Shown in pieces: positions 33,810-46,019 of a DNA stretch of 64,000 bases. Position 1 is the first letter of the stretch. Each line of letters starts with the position of its first letter. Location of the stretch: positions 3,782,001 through 3,846,000 of the forward strand of contig JANFAH010000002.1 in assembly GCA_024663395.1 (NCBI GenBank), written 5' to 3'. The notes beneath the pieces were generated by a model. The model did no database searches, had not been told where the DNA came from, and was given only the letters and a program-made list of their open reading frames with translations. A program made the translations under genes and the position numbers. The DNA is from Pisolithus tinctorius. Lineage: Eukaryota > Basidiomycota > Agaricomycetes > Boletales > Pisolithaceae.

Positions 33810-35301
33810 ATGCAAACTCCGAACCAACACCCTACTCAGCTGGACAGCGCTACTGCAGCCGAGGTGTGCACTTACATTACTTCCAGCAGCAGTGGTCGCT
33901 CATGCTCTGCAGATCCTTGCCAATGGCTGGGAAGATGTCTCAGATTCTGAGAGCACTCCCGAGCAAGCCCGTTCCAGTAATGCAAGCATAGGAAGTAATA
34001 CACCAAAAAAGCGTCGGAGAGGCGCCAAACATGCAGGCGGCGCAACCACTACTAGGCCCCCCAAGAGTCCTGCTGCGAAACCGAAGCGCCAGAGAGCTCC
34101 TATAATAGATAAAGAGGAGCTGGAGGATGCTATTGTAGCTGGTGCTCGGTTCTCCGTGCAATATGTTCTCGACGTGGTCAGTGTCGCCATCAAATACCTG
34201 CGCCGGCCGTTGTCCGTTCTTCTGTGTCTGTGGATGTTTTCGCTCTTGGTGTCTTACATGGCCAATGTGTTTCGAACTGCTCTGTTCCCACTTTGCTTTA
34301 TCCCTGGGATGTCGAGGACTGCACTGTGCGTTCCAGCGCCGTCGACCCCTCCTCAATATCCCGACTTCCCAGGTTTAGTGAAGGCCCAGGGATCCATGTT
34401 TGACCAGTTGGTAGGGGAGTCCGTCGGTGGTTCGGCTCTGTCCATCGAAGTACTCAAGGCTGAGATGGCGACCAGAGATCTTTCAACGCTTGTCCGATAC
34501 AGCGACCTCAAATCGAGAGAGAGCGTCGCCGATTTACTATCGACTATTTCTATCGACGCTAAAAGAACTGCACGAGGACTGACGAAATTGAATGCCAAGG
34601 TGGCCGGCGCAGTCGACGAGTATGTGTTGTTCATGTTTTGCTTCGTGATACGATTCGCGTTTTGACCTTCAGCGATTATTAGGGTGATGGCACTGAATAA
34701 CTACGCGATGGCCACTATCGAGGAAGCGCATGAAAAGGCGCCTTCGCCAATACTCCAAGCTATAATTCCGATCAAGATAGGACCAACGGCTGACGAAATC
34801 ATAGAAGGCGCATTTGCGCTTGCGATGGATCAATCTGAACAGTCCATCGCACGTCTCATCGTTGAAGCAGAAGTGTCCGGGCAAAATCTGGACCAAATGG
34901 AGGTGGACATTGCCTCGCTCCACGACATGATCACTCGCGAAGACAAACATATGAGTGCCGAAAAGGATCGCATTCTTGGCGAGCTTTGGTCGAGTCTTGG
35001 TGGAAATAAACAAAAACTACGGGAGTACGACGACAGGCTGGCACTGCTCAACGACTTGGCTGTTTACCGGAAGCAAGCGAGGGCCCACGTCATCGCGGCA
35101 TTGCAGACGCTGCATGCGATGAGCGATGATCTTGAGGACTTGCGGGAACGCGTGGCTGCTCCTGGTATCATTGGTGGGAAACTGCCCGTCCGAGTTCACA
35201 TCGAGAGTATCAAAAATGGATTGGAGAGGTTGAAGGAAGGCAGGACGCGTGCTCGAGAAGTCGGAGATGAGACTTCGAAACGGTTGTTGGGTTCCGACTG
35301 A
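33810..35301 (+). CDS. Hypothetical membrane protein with nuclear-type basic region and C-terminal coiled coil
   Basis: No family recognised. The main exon (about 33892-34622) has a basic Ser/Lys/Arg-rich segment (TPKKRRRGAKHAGG, PPKSPAAKPKRQRAP) that could be a nuclear localisation signal. A hydrophobic region follows (LSVLLCLWMFSLLVSYMANV, LFPLCFIPGM), probably one or two membrane helices. After an intron ending near 34684, a long helical part has ILQAIIPIKIGPTADEII, LIVEAEVSGQNLDQMEVDIA and IESIKNGLERLKEGRTR. Basic, TM, then lumenal-type coiled coil would fit an inner nuclear membrane protein, an inference only. The first exon from ATG 33810 did not join in frame with certainty, so the start is provisional. 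Confidence 0.6.
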
Positions 35302-36324
35302 CTCCATAACCTTCTCACATGCACGAGGTGAGGAAGGAGAAAAAGGGAAGAAGGGACTACACGCGTTGGCCAGACTCGTCATTGGCATGTGGACTGTGAT
35401 CTGATTTTTGGTTTTGGGTGGTTATCATCGGCGATAAGGGACGTGCTGCGAATGGCTCCGAGTCATCGCCTGCTTCGCGTAGACAATAACAATCACGAGC
35501 AATGAGCTTCTTGCGCCATCCTCCAGACGTCTACGTAGCATCTATATATGATGATCTAGGTACAATGTCAACCTGTATGTGTCTCGGCAAACAAGGCTGA
35601 CCGCGAGTCCACCGTGGTGGAAGAAGAATACGGAATATAGCCATGTGGACGATGGCAGTCTATACCTCAGTGAGAATTGAATGCAACCAGTGTTTATGGG
35701 GAAAAGTTGGGTGAATGGGCCGTCGACGGTTTTTTTCTTATTGTGTTGCTGGGATTACAGTAGCCGGGATTGTCTCACGTGTGCCTGCTGTATTCGGTAA
35801 CTAATCACAATTACGCAGGGAGGTCCGAGTCCCCCCCTGGCATGAGTCTGGCAGAAGAACAATATGGAGTTGGCACGTCCTAGCAAAAAAGGTGTCGGGC
35901 TCGTGGCCGTCTTTACTTATCTCTCTTCCATACTCCCTTCTCCTCCTCTCCCACTGTCTCACCGATCATACCCGTCCTGGATTACGCAGCTTTTCATCTG
36001 GCTTACAGAGATTCCGGTCAATTCTGCTGCCGGTAATGCATATCGCCATTGTGTCTCATAGTTCCATGTGCTCATCCTAGATCCGTTAGGAGCTTCTCGG
36101 TGGACCTTCGTTCCCTAGAATTTTCATCCTCTGCCTCAACGTGCACACTCCCTGACAAGTGACATTATATACGCGCGCGACACCTCCTGTTCTCCTCCTG
36201 GCTCCCTGACCTCGGCGGATCTCCTCTCCGTTTACTGGCTCGTCACCGAAATCGCTGATATCAATCGTGTCTCTCTTCCATCCCAGCCCAACCCAGTCCC
36301 TGCTCTGATCCCCTTGTCTTAACG
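35302..36324. other. Intergenic, promoter of PX-PB1 gene
   Basis: About 1 kb with no supported gene. The last part, from about 36120, is strongly CT-rich, as is common in basidiomycete core promoters, and includes TATATACGCG at about 36167. Confidence 0.5.
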
Positions 36325-38647
36325 ATGGATTTTCCAGTAAGCGGCACTAGCATCCACTATGCTTTGTACAAACTAAATTTCCATAGACCGGTGCTGGTGC
36401 AACAGGCGGTCCAATCTCTCCAGAGGTACGTTGCATTGTCATTTGTCTTAAGTATCCTTCCTCTGTCTAACTAGTTTCACCCAGGCTTGGAAACGCGCCG
36501 TCTACCGAAGTGCACCTCCCCGTTTCTATGTGGAGCTACTTCTACCTGAAAAGCAAGGTGAAACATACAATCGTATCCACCTTCAGGGATATATTGACCT
36601 CCCCCGTAGGTGGTAGCCATAGCTACGGCCTTCGAGTATCCCCAATCAAGGATGACGGAGCCTCCATTTCCACGCGCAACAGCGGTTCTCGTGGATACGT
36701 AATCTGGAGAAGGTGGGAGGACTGTCTGCAATTTCAGGAGACCCTCGAAGTCGCATACTCGCGTATGGCAAGGGAGAAGCGAAACCGCCTCGCTGCTGGC
36801 AAGGGTATTAAGAAAAACGGCATTTACATACATGGGGACCAAGCCGCTTCATTCGAATCTCTTCCACCAGGTCCAGACCCACACTCGGTGGCACAGGACA
36901 TCCACCAGTACATACCAAAGCTGACGAAGAAAGCAACCATTTTTCGTGCCAGCCAGGCTACTATTCAACAGCGACAATCAGAATTCAAAGCAATGATCTC
37001 CGCGTTCTTCGATGAGGACATACCGGCTCTCATTAAGGAGTTGAGAGAAACCCGTACTTTCACGGATTTCTTTGGTTTCTGGAGAAGGGATTACGACCTG
37101 GCAAGAAGACAGGGCAAGGATCCCGACTCGATGACAATTGGTTCAGTGTCGGTGTACTTTTCCGCCTCTAGCCCGTCCCTTCCGGATTTCTTTCATTCTC
37201 CAAGTAAAAAGGCATCACCGCAGAAATCCGTTCGGCGGTCCTCTATCGTTTCTGAGTCCTCCTCCTCTGGAAGTTCCGTCAATGTACCGGCGCTCCGCAG
37301 GACTGTGGCTCATGCGCAATCCTCAGAGAGCATCCCGTGGTCCAATTCTTCGTCTAATAATTCTCCTACGTCACCCTCTTTGCCGTCGACGCCGACCTCT
37401 CCCCCTCGCCACCTTTCTTCAACTTCCCGTCAGACCATGGTTGCTACTCAAGACGTACCAATTAGGTTTGGACATATGCCAGAGGCAGTTGTCCCGGAAA
37501 GGCCGACATCGTTGTTGGAATCTTTGCCAGAAGACCGTGAACTATCTTCGGGACCTGTTGGAAAATCAGGCGAACAGAGCACACGTCCGCGGAGGAGGGC
37601 CGAGTCTACTACCGGGGCCCATCGCAATGCGAGGATATACGGATCGCTCCCGCTCTCTCGTGGCTTTGACGCTTTATCTGAGTTCGGGGAGCAACAGCGG
37701 TCTGGCAGTCATTGTGAGCGTGCTGCAATTGCATATCTCATCTGAAGGGCTTACGCTGACGACTTCATAGCGCCTACAAACGGATACCCAAGAAATTCTT
37801 GGCAGACGACGCACTCTACGGCGACTTCCCGGGCGACGACGTATCTTGAGGAGCTCGGCGTCGACTATACACTACCCACTCCTAACCCAGAAAGCAAGCA
37901 CCGTCCAAGAGCTTCGATGTGTAGCGTGGCATCTTCAGTCATGCCAGGAACGGGTGTGGATGCTGTGATGCCCCGTTCTCCACGCCGTGCTTCCGTTGAT
38001 CGCCGGAAGATGATATCATATCCCGGGGGCGACTTCATCCTCGCAGACGACGAGCCGTGGGTAGACCATGACGAGCCTGATGAAGGAGATGATTTTCTCG
38101 ACGCTTATTTCTACGGTGTGTTTCACATGCACGCCAATGTTCATCTTTGTTTAATGTGTGTCATGTAGATTCAATTCCACAGTCCCCATTTCCGAGCGAT
38201 GTTGTCGATACACCTAGACGTGATGTGTTCCAGCTCTCTCAGAGTGTCCCTTACAGGCGCTCTGGTAGACGCTCTTCGTTGTCGCATTCTGTATCTAGCC
38301 ACTCGACCGCGTCGAGTCACGAGGGGACGGTCCTTTCCATCAAGGCGGTACACGAGGAGAGCATAATAATGCTGCGTGTTCCGCGTATATTACCATTTAC
38401 AGATCTTCGCAAGAGGATTTACGACAAATTCGTTCAACAGGAGCAGTCTCCTATTTCCCAATCCTTCGCTATTGCAGTCTTGGTGCAATCTACCATAGAA
38501 CGAGGATTCCAGCGCCCGGAATCGGTATCGTCGGCTGACAGCAAGAAAGCCGCCCTTGATTTCGTGGCATCCCAGGAAGAGTGGGATCAAGCCGTCATGC
38601 GATATGGAACTAAGTTATTCCTGCGTATCATAGGAAGCAGGGAGTAA
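36325..38647 (+). CDS. PX and PB1 domain protein
   Basis: A short first exon (MDFP) joins TGAGATGGPISPE, then AWKRAVYRSAPPRFYVELLL. An intron from about 36557 to 36609 leads into the PX core: SHSYGLRVSPIKDDG, RGYVIWRRWEDCLQFQETLE (the Arg-Arg phosphoinositide-contact area), SLPPGPDPHSVAQDIHQYI. A helical DFFGFWRRDYDLARRQGKD follows, and a long Ser/Pro-rich linker. The C-terminus has a PB1-like fold: SIKAVHEESIIMLRVPRI, LPFTDLRKRIYDKF, EEWDQAVMRYGTKLFLRII. Bem1/Scd2 polarity scaffolds also combine PX and PB1 but carry SH3 domains, which I do not see. A role in phosphoinositide-directed scaffolding is inferred. Ends at 38647. Confidence 0.78.
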
Positions 38648-39546
38648 TTACCATAATCAGCTCTTATGCCTCCTGCGCATTTCAGTGTGCGTAGCTGGGT
38701 TTTTCGTCTTCTGCGGCACAACTATTTTTTTTCTTTTCGCATTTCCACGATTTGTTATATTTCTAGTTTGCTTGTATCTTTTTCGATTGACACATTGACA
38801 CTTTTTTTTTTTCCCACTGAGGAGATTTTTCATGGGTGGATCTGTAGCTACAGTATCCGTGTATGTACAAAGAAACCATGTGCATACCTAGTTGAGTAAA
38901 ATGTATTATTACCATGTCAACTATATATTGCCTTGACACTGAGGCTCCTATGAGTATTTGTGCATGAGGTGAAGGTGCTATCATGGGTTTTGGGGCAGCA
39001 GATGCAGATACTGCACCTATGGACAGTGGTGTTCTTGTCCAGTCTGGAATGATGCTTTTCAGAAAATGCTCCAAATTAGCTGCTGTGATGAGAATGTTGA
39101 GTATGTGACCCAGAGTGTCAAGTCCAGGCCTACTTTGACCAACTCCAATGCTGATTAGGGCCTGAGGAGTGGTACAGAAGCAGGTCTGACACACATGAAC
39201 AGAACTCCAACTAGTGGAGGTTTGGCAGAGATGAAATCTGTCAAGTATGCATTCCAGGGTTACAGCAATGTCTCAGAGATTCACCCAGAGTGCTTGGACT
39301 TTTGCTCTGACCTTTGGAATTAAATTCCAAGGTCACTCCACTTACTAATTATGGTACTATGAATTTTCCACACCATTCTTTTCCACCTCAGTGACTACTT
39401 CATGCACTGAGGTGAGTATAGCTATGTATGTGCCATTCATTTACTCTGTACTGACCTAGTGTAGAAACTTGTACCTTTGTTAGATTATGAGCCCCACTCT
39501 TGTGCTCTAATTCCAAAAGAGTTATTAAACAGCAATAATACCCACT
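38648..39546. other. Boundary between gene territory and CpG-depleted repeats
   Basis: The first ~220 bp look like the PX-PB1 3' region and still contain CpG. From about 38870 CpG almost vanishes and the sequence becomes TG/CA-rich, continuing so to 57960. No LTR or gene identified in this part. Confidence 0.55.
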
Positions 39547-40272
39547 ATGGCAAAAGATGACCATTCCTTACAAGTCCCAACCCTAAACATGGATGGAAGC
39601 AACTGGCTATATTACAAGGCTTGGGTTGAATGGGCTGTCAGTTCAAAAGGGCTGATTGGATGCCTGACTGGCTTGGATGTGAAACCAGAGGACCCTTCAG
39701 CAGGAAAAGATTCCTCCTGGAAGCCCACAGCTGCCAAGCAAAAACTTGTTAGTGAGTACCCAGGAAAGTTCTGACTTTGGGCCAATGATGATGTATATGT
39801 CAAGCAAGTGATAGCTGCATCACTCCTGGAATCATTATTCCTTTGAGTCCTGAAGGAAGAGACTGCAAAGAGAGTGTGTGGTGTCCTCACTGATCTTTTC
39901 CAAAACCACTCTTGCATTGTCATAATTGATCTCTGGAGAAAACTCCAAGAATCTCACTGTGCAGAACAAGGTGACATCCATGCTCACTTCAACAAGATGT
40001 GCACACTGCATGAACAACTTGCCATGGTTGGACGGTCCATCACAGATGATGACTTTGCAGCTATAATTCTCAGTTCACTTCCTGCTTCCTATGACTCCAA
40101 CCTCACAGCTATGACATCTTCAGCCCTTGTAAGGTTGGAGGTTGAACTTTCTCAAGCTCACCTGCATGAAGTGAACCATATGGTATTTGTGCAGGAAAAA
40201 AAGGAACAAAGAAAAGAGAAAAGGAAAAAACAGAAGACATATGTGATGGTTGGGCCTTGTGATTTTCCATAG
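39547..40272 (+). pseudogene. Copia-type gag relic (UBN2-like)
   Basis: The frame reads TLNMDGSNWLYYKAWVEWAV at the start, then after stops LTDLFQNHSCIVIIDLWRKL, GDIHAHFNKMCTLHEQLAMV and IILSSLPASYDSNLTAM, ending in a Lys-rich tail. This is the gag-like UBN2 region of Ty1/copia elements. In-frame stops (about 39771, 39844) and missing CpG mark it as dead. No pol follows on this strand. Confidence 0.7.
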
Positions 40273-40411
40273 TCAAGGGTGAAGCCTTGGAATTCTATGT
40301 GGAAGAAGAGGTGTTGAACCCTGCACTTACAAACTCAAGGGAGAGTTGGATTTCCAGAGGGAACACTCCTTCACACTCATGACCTGTCTTCATCCTTGAA
40401 CAGGTTGTCAG

Positions 40412-40798
40412 TCATTTAACCCTCCTCAGGCTCAGAATCTTTAACAGGGGGATTTCTTCCTTGGAGGGTCTTACTCCATCAACATCCATTGCATTGGGGT
40501 CCTTTTCTTTGCTGAGGTTGTTTTTTGGATAGAACATCCTCTTTTCTTTCTTTCCAGAAACTTTGTTCACTTTTCTCCACTTGGCATCAAGTTTTTGTGC
40601 TTGTTTGTGCCAATCATTGATTTTGGTAGGGGTTGTCTCCACCATGTGGATGCAGTTGGCAATGAACAGTTTGAGACCCTGAGAAAAGAACTTGATCAGG
40701 GTTACATCTTGGGTGAGGGTGGAGTCAGCAGTGGCAGTGTGGAAATCAGTGATGTACAGTGAAGGACAAAGCTGTTGCAATGTTTGCAATGTGTGCAT
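40412..40798 (-). pseudogene. Gypsy-type gag C-terminal relic
   Basis: The translation has INDWHKQAQKLDAKWRKVNK and DPNAMDVDGVRPS. In mushroom Ty3/gypsy gag proteins, such a WHxxAxxLDxxWR segment and an AMDVD motif precede the zinc knuckle. Only this fragment is seen. Confidence 0.5.
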
Positions 40799-41539
40799 TA
40801 TTGATGATGTAGCTCAGGCTATTCTGCATGGGGAGTTATGATACATATACCATTGGAAAGGGGTGACTCTGAGCTTTCCAGAACACTAAGGTATATACCA
40901 AACAAAGCCATACATGCTGAGATATAGTGTATTCTTTCCAAAAGGTGCATTGCAACACTTTTGTCCCTGACTGGTGAAATAGTGAAAAGTGACTTTTTGA
41001 TGGATTAAGAGCATGAGGGATGGGAAAATATGTAATAGACCACATGATCTTCCAGATGATTTGTCAACATGTAAACAATGACAAACATTGGATTTGTACC
41101 ATTAACCCTCCCTCTTTCCCCACAACTTATGAAGTCATCTCTCTGGCTCACATGGCCATTTTCTCAGGGAAATCTTATTAACTACTGGTGGCCACTACAG
41201 TACCATCAGTATAACATGCCCTCAGAACCATCAGTCCCTTGAAAAACCTGCTGTCACTCATTCCCTGGACTGTTTCCCCACCCATGCCTGATGTGTTCTG
41301 GGACTAATCAATACTTGGAAGGCTGAGAATGTTATGGAGGTCCATCTGGCACTTCAGAACATGATGGACAAACCAATCCCCTCACAACCTATGCATTTTG
41401 GAAGTCAGGGTGAGACACAATCCTCTTTACCCTTGGGTGTCATCAGAAGGATATGCTACTGAGCTGTAATGGAGCAGAATCCTGAGCAGGAACCTAGACA
41501 TGATGAAGTGACTTGCACAAGCTTGAGTCAGAATATACT
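40799..41539. other. CpG-depleted sequence, unassigned
   Basis: No ORF of substance and no family likeness; composition as in the surrounding relic block. Confidence 0.4.
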
Positions 41540-42420
41540 GTTAAGTACAGGTTTACCCTTGGGTGACTGGGCTTCAAGACTGGGTGACAGGGGCTAAGTC
41601 CAGGTGACCAAAGTCAAGGCCAGGAGACAGGGGCCAAGTCTGGTTGGACCAGAGTTAAGGCTGGAGGTCAGGGGTTAAGTCTGGAGGACTGGACTTAAGG
41701 CCAGGAGCATGGGAACAAGGCTGGGAGTGTGGGAAACCAACTGGTCTTGGAGTGCACACAGGGGGAAGCTGGTCTGGGGTTGGATCTACCTCCCTTGGTC
41801 TCAGCTTATGTGCTGTGCCCTTATGCAAGCCAGAGAGAGGTATGGGACAGGGGCCAGGGACAGCTTGAGGCTCAGCCTTAGCTGTAGAGTAGACTTGGAG
41901 TGTAGTACAGGGTTGAGGATAATACTAAATTGATATTCTGACTGGAGTGCTATGAAGTATGTACAGGGGTTAAATACATGAGGCTGGTCTGGGATAACAA
42001 ACATGAAGCTGGACTTGTGAATAAGCTATTAGCAAGATGATTAGCAAGAGTGTGGACAGCCATAGGGGCTGTGCCAAGGCTAATAGTCAAAGTCTGGGTG
42101 ACTGGCATAACCAGAGTTGGACACAGGATTTGTACAGTAAGCAAAGTCAGACAAAAGGACCAGACTAAATAAAGTACAAACAAAGGAAAACAGACTGGAG
42201 TTATGTCCAGGTGACCTGGTCATAGACCTGGGAGGACCAGGGTGGAGCAGTGCAAGGCCAGGAGGCCAGAATGGACTGGAGATAGGGGTAAAACACTGGA
42301 CTTGAGTTATTCAGGCTGGAGTTGGGTTATCTAGGGCCAGAGTTGGGTCTTCTAGGCTGGACTAGGACTGGACTTGACTGGAGATAGGGGATAGGGGTCT
42401 GGACTGGACTGGGATTGAGT
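41540..42420. repeat. Degenerate GGCCAGG/CTGGACT-rich simple array
   Basis: The plus strand repeats variants of GGCCAGGAG, GGGGTTAAGTCTGG, AGGCTGGAG and GGACTGG at irregular 15-35 nt spacing. This looks like an eroded minisatellite. The period is not fixed enough to define units by eye. Confidence 0.4.
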
Positions 42421-42575
42421 CTGAGAGTCATGGATATGACAACTTGTTGGATTGTTCTTGTTTGATGGGTGGCACACAAATTTAGCATAAGGTCTGGCAG
42501 TATGTTGGAGATTGAACTCCTCCATAGATGCTGCCTGATCATCCTGATGTGCACTGAGCTCTACTGCAGCATATT

Positions 42576-43849
42576 TTGACTGCCCTCCAGACACTCCTAG
42601 TCTTGTTGGCTGAACTAGTTGGCTCCAGTGTTTGCAGAGAGCTGATACCATACCACACATCCAAACTCTCTGGAGATATGTGGGTTCAAGAACTCCTGAC
42701 TGGTCACCCTGATCATATCCACTGTGAACTTGGTATGTGCAAGGAGGTTTTCATTCAGCTCATAGAGGAGCTGTGGGAGATTGGTCACAGCAACTCAAAA
42801 TTTGTTACTCTGGAAGAACAGCTCATGATTTTCCTGTACACATGTGTGACTGGCCTGATGGTCAGGCATGTTGGTGAGTGTTTTCAGCAGTCAAATGACA
42901 CAATATCTTGGTGAGTTCAATACAAAATATGTGTGAAAAATCAGATATTCATATGTGTTTACAGGTACTTCAAGAAATTGCTCTTCATATTTTCAGAACC
43001 ACCCTTTTATATCACCTATGTCCAGTTTCTGACTGGTGAAGCCATCCATCTGAAGATCTGACACAACCCCAAATTTTGGCTGTACTTTCAGAATGCAATT
43101 GGTGCAATAGATGGCTGCCACATTCCTGTATCCCCCCCTTCAATTATATGTTCCAACTATTGCAACTGCAAAGGATTCCTCTCACAAAACAGCCTGTTCA
43201 TCTGCGATTTTGGTCCAAGGTTTGTTTATATGCTGACAGGGTGGGAAGGATCTGCAATGGATGCCCATATCTATGGTGATGCAACATCAACTGACATCCA
43301 CATCCCAAATGGAAAATATCTGCTCACTGATGCTGGCTACCCCTCACATTGAGAGTTGCTAGTCCCCTACTGGGGCATCCAGTATCATCTTGTGGAATGG
43401 GGCCATGCTAACATGCAGTATGTTTTTTGTCTTGCTCACCATTATATTTATTTATTTATTCCCTCTCAGACCAGCAAACAAAGAAGAACTGTTCAAGCTG
43501 CAGCATGCATCAGCATGAAATGTCATAGAACAAATCTTCAGCATCCTAAAGTGTTGCTTTTGAATACTCCTCCTGGCACTGGAATATGACATTGATATAC
43601 AAGCACAGATCCCTGCCACACTCTGCACCATTCACAATTTTATTCATATGCATGGTGAGAGTGAGGAGGGCACAAGCAATGTTTCTCTTGATGAAGATGA
43701 AGAGGGCAAGCAGCAGCCAGGTGCATGTACTAATCCCCAAGCCATGGGAGGAATGAGGAGCTTAGAAGAAGACATATTCATGTGCAGGATGCAGGACAAT
43801 ATTGTGATGGCCATGTGGGCCAATTATCAATGTATTTTGGTGGAGTGAG
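42576..43849 (+). pseudogene. PIF/Harbinger transposase relic (DDE_Tnp_4)
   Basis: Recognisable pieces in order: LEEQLMIFLYTCVTGLMVRH with FQQSNDTIS (N-terminal region); QNAIGAIDGCHIPVSP (first catalytic Asp region); GKYLLTDAGYPSH and LLVPYWGIQYHLVEWG (second Asp and following strand); PANKEELFKLQHASA and NVIEQIFSILKCCF (third acidic region, normally RNVIERIFGVLKRRF); EYDIDIQAQIPATLCTIHNF. Arg codons are replaced by stop, Cys, His or Gln, as expected from CpG decay. At least three stops interrupt the frame. Confidence 0.78.
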
Positions 43850-44496
43850 TGCAGAGTACCATGGGCAGTGAATCAGACATGGAATCTGACTTCTTCGAGG
43901 AAGAAGTTGCTAGTTTGTTTTAGTTACATCCATCATGTACTAGCTTCTGATATCTAATCCAATCTTTGTTCAATGCACATGCTAGAGGGATGCCAACACA
44001 TCTGACATTATTCATTTCTGTAGCTAGATACACTGACTCATGCTACACATACTACACAGTGGGGGGGGATTGCTAGTGCCTTGGAAAAAGCTGTCATACA
44101 TGTCTGCTACATATGCATGATGGGATTGTTCATCAGGTAGAGCTATAAAAATGGCAGCAGGGTTAGATATACCAGAAAACTGATGTGTCATAAATGCACA
44201 ATGGTGGGGAGGGATCTCAGAATCTTTGTATAGCATTTGCATAGCCATCTGGACTGCAATCAATGGATCCATGAAAGTCATTGCCAGCTGGTCCCCCAGG
44301 TGCTGGATTGTGTTGCCAATCAATACAACTGTGACAGTGTGAGAGCTGGAAGGTTGAGGCTTCATCTTGCTGGAAGATTGAGTGGACATTCAGCTGCACT
44401 TACTACTATGAATGGATGAGACAGGAGTCATTGGGGGATGCTGATTTGTTGAGAATAGGAGGGAAGGGGATGCCATTTCTGTGATATCAGTAGACA

Positions 44497-45240
44497 TCAC
44501 AGTGAATGAGCACTTTCCAGCAAGTGTGGCAATGGAGGGGGGATGGATGGGATGGAGGTGGTACTGTCAGTAGTCATCATAGGGTTGGGGGGGACAGAGA
44601 GCATAAAGCTACTATCAGTGGTTGCAGTGAGCATGGGGTTTATCACCCCAGGACAGGAGGCATGGGAGTCAGTTGCACCACCCTGTGGATAAATATCCTC
44701 CATCATTGGAAGGTACTGCCAGCCCATGTTGTGGAAGGGCTTCATGGCCACATTTTGCTGTGATGTCTCAGAAAACCAGTCATAGTTATCTGTAAGATCA
44801 AATATGTACCTTCACACTGATGAATTTTGCCCATTTCTCTGCATCAGCTGCTCCACAGATATTCACACCATTCTCATTGTCCCAATGTTTGCCTGATCCA
44901 CTGCAATAAGTCATGATTGCATTGTATGTATGTTTAAGCTATGTCCAGTGTCAACATAGCAACATTAGAATAGATGAGGATGTACCAATCCCCATTTAAT
45001 TGACACATTCTTTGAATCCTTGATTTTACCAGACCTGTGGAGCTTGTGAATGCTCTCTGCAGCTTTGGCATATGTCACTTGTCAGAAGTTGCCAGCATCA
45101 GCCTGCTCTGCATGATTGTGTGCAGATAATCAATGAGGGCAGTGACCTCCTCATCAGTCCACTTGGCATGCTTGGATTCTTCCTCTATTTCCACTGCTGT
45201 TTCCATTAGTTCAATGATATTTGATCCTAAGACATCAAAA
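44497..45240 (-). pseudogene. Myb/SANT-like DNA-binding protein relic of the Harbinger element
   Basis: The minus strand reads KWTDEEVTALIDYLHTIM, then SSTGLVKSRIQRMCQLNGDW and GSGKHWDNENGVNICGAADA followed by EKWAKFI. This is the Myb/SANT-like domain found in fungal transposon accessory proteins. Several stops and CpG loss make it a pseudogene. The tail (44497-44751) is low-complexity Ser/Pro/Thr. Confidence 0.7.
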
Positions 45241-46019
45241 AGTTCAATTAGTACTCACCAGATGTGATCATGTTGAGTATCAGCAGAGGCAAGATAGGGA
45301 GGGAGAGACATGCTACCATTGGGAGGGAAACCAGCATTTCAATCTCCAACACTTTGGCCCAGATTTTTCCACCACCCATCAAACAAGAACAATCTGACAA
45401 GTTTGTGAACTGTAGCTGAACTGCATTTTCCATACAAGCTCTTATATACAACTATGGATACTTAGGTTTCATTGTCAAGACTGCAGCATCAAATATGTAC
45501 CATGAACTTCCTCAAGCCCTGGTCCCTGGGCACACCAGTGGTGGCATGGGCATGAAGAGTCTGAAATATCTGGCAAGCTCAAGTTGTTCATGGATATTCA
45601 ACTCCTAATCCCTGAAGACTGTTGAAGGGTATATTGGCATGTGGAACCAGTTTGCTTAAGTAACTCACAGATGACACCTCTTTCCTCCACTGGGAGAGCA
45701 CTGTCTGGACTACTTTAATATCAAAAAAGGGAGAAATGTGAACACAGCTCATCTTCCTGAGCTGGAGTGAGCTGGTGCAGATCAATGCCAGTCAGCTTCC
45801 TGACCAGCTTCATCTCTAGCTTTCCCAATGCATAGGGAGGCTGGTATAGATACTATTGCTGCTCAAAGGCTTTGGTCTGTGATATGCCTGCCTGGGCAGA
45901 TGCAGCTATGAATTCCACCTATGTCCAGTGCTGTTTCTCTCTCTCATATGCAAATAACAAACCCACCAACCAAGTCCAAAATATGGGGAGGTTGTGCTTT
46001 GACTAAGCATTCCACCAAC
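45241..46019 (-). other. Unidentified coding-like relic
   Basis: Minus-strand frames contain LHQLTPAQEDELCSHFSLFD, VVQTVLSQWRKEVSSVSYLS and KLVPHANMPFNSLQGLGVEY. These read like real protein but match no family I know. Stops and absence of CpG indicate a decayed sequence. Confidence 0.35.

Larger units (their letters stand above)
42576..45240. mobile_element. PIF/Harbinger-type DNA transposon relic
   Basis: Two coding relics lie tail to tail: a DDE transposase on plus (42576-43849) and a Myb/SANT-like protein on minus (44497-45240). This gene pair defines autonomous PIF/Harbinger elements. The whole span is CpG-depleted with multiple stops. I did not find the terminal inverted repeats or 3-bp target duplication, so the true ends are unknown. 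Confidence 0.7.

Noticed and set aside
38870..39546. 5' LTR for the copia gag relic at 39547
   Set aside because: I could not find TG..CA ends, a primer-binding site or a partner LTR, so no LTR is called.
41540..42420. Possible CRISPR-like or regular satellite array
   Set aside because: The recurring words are unevenly spaced and vary in sequence. There are no constant repeats with unique spacers, and the host is a eukaryote.
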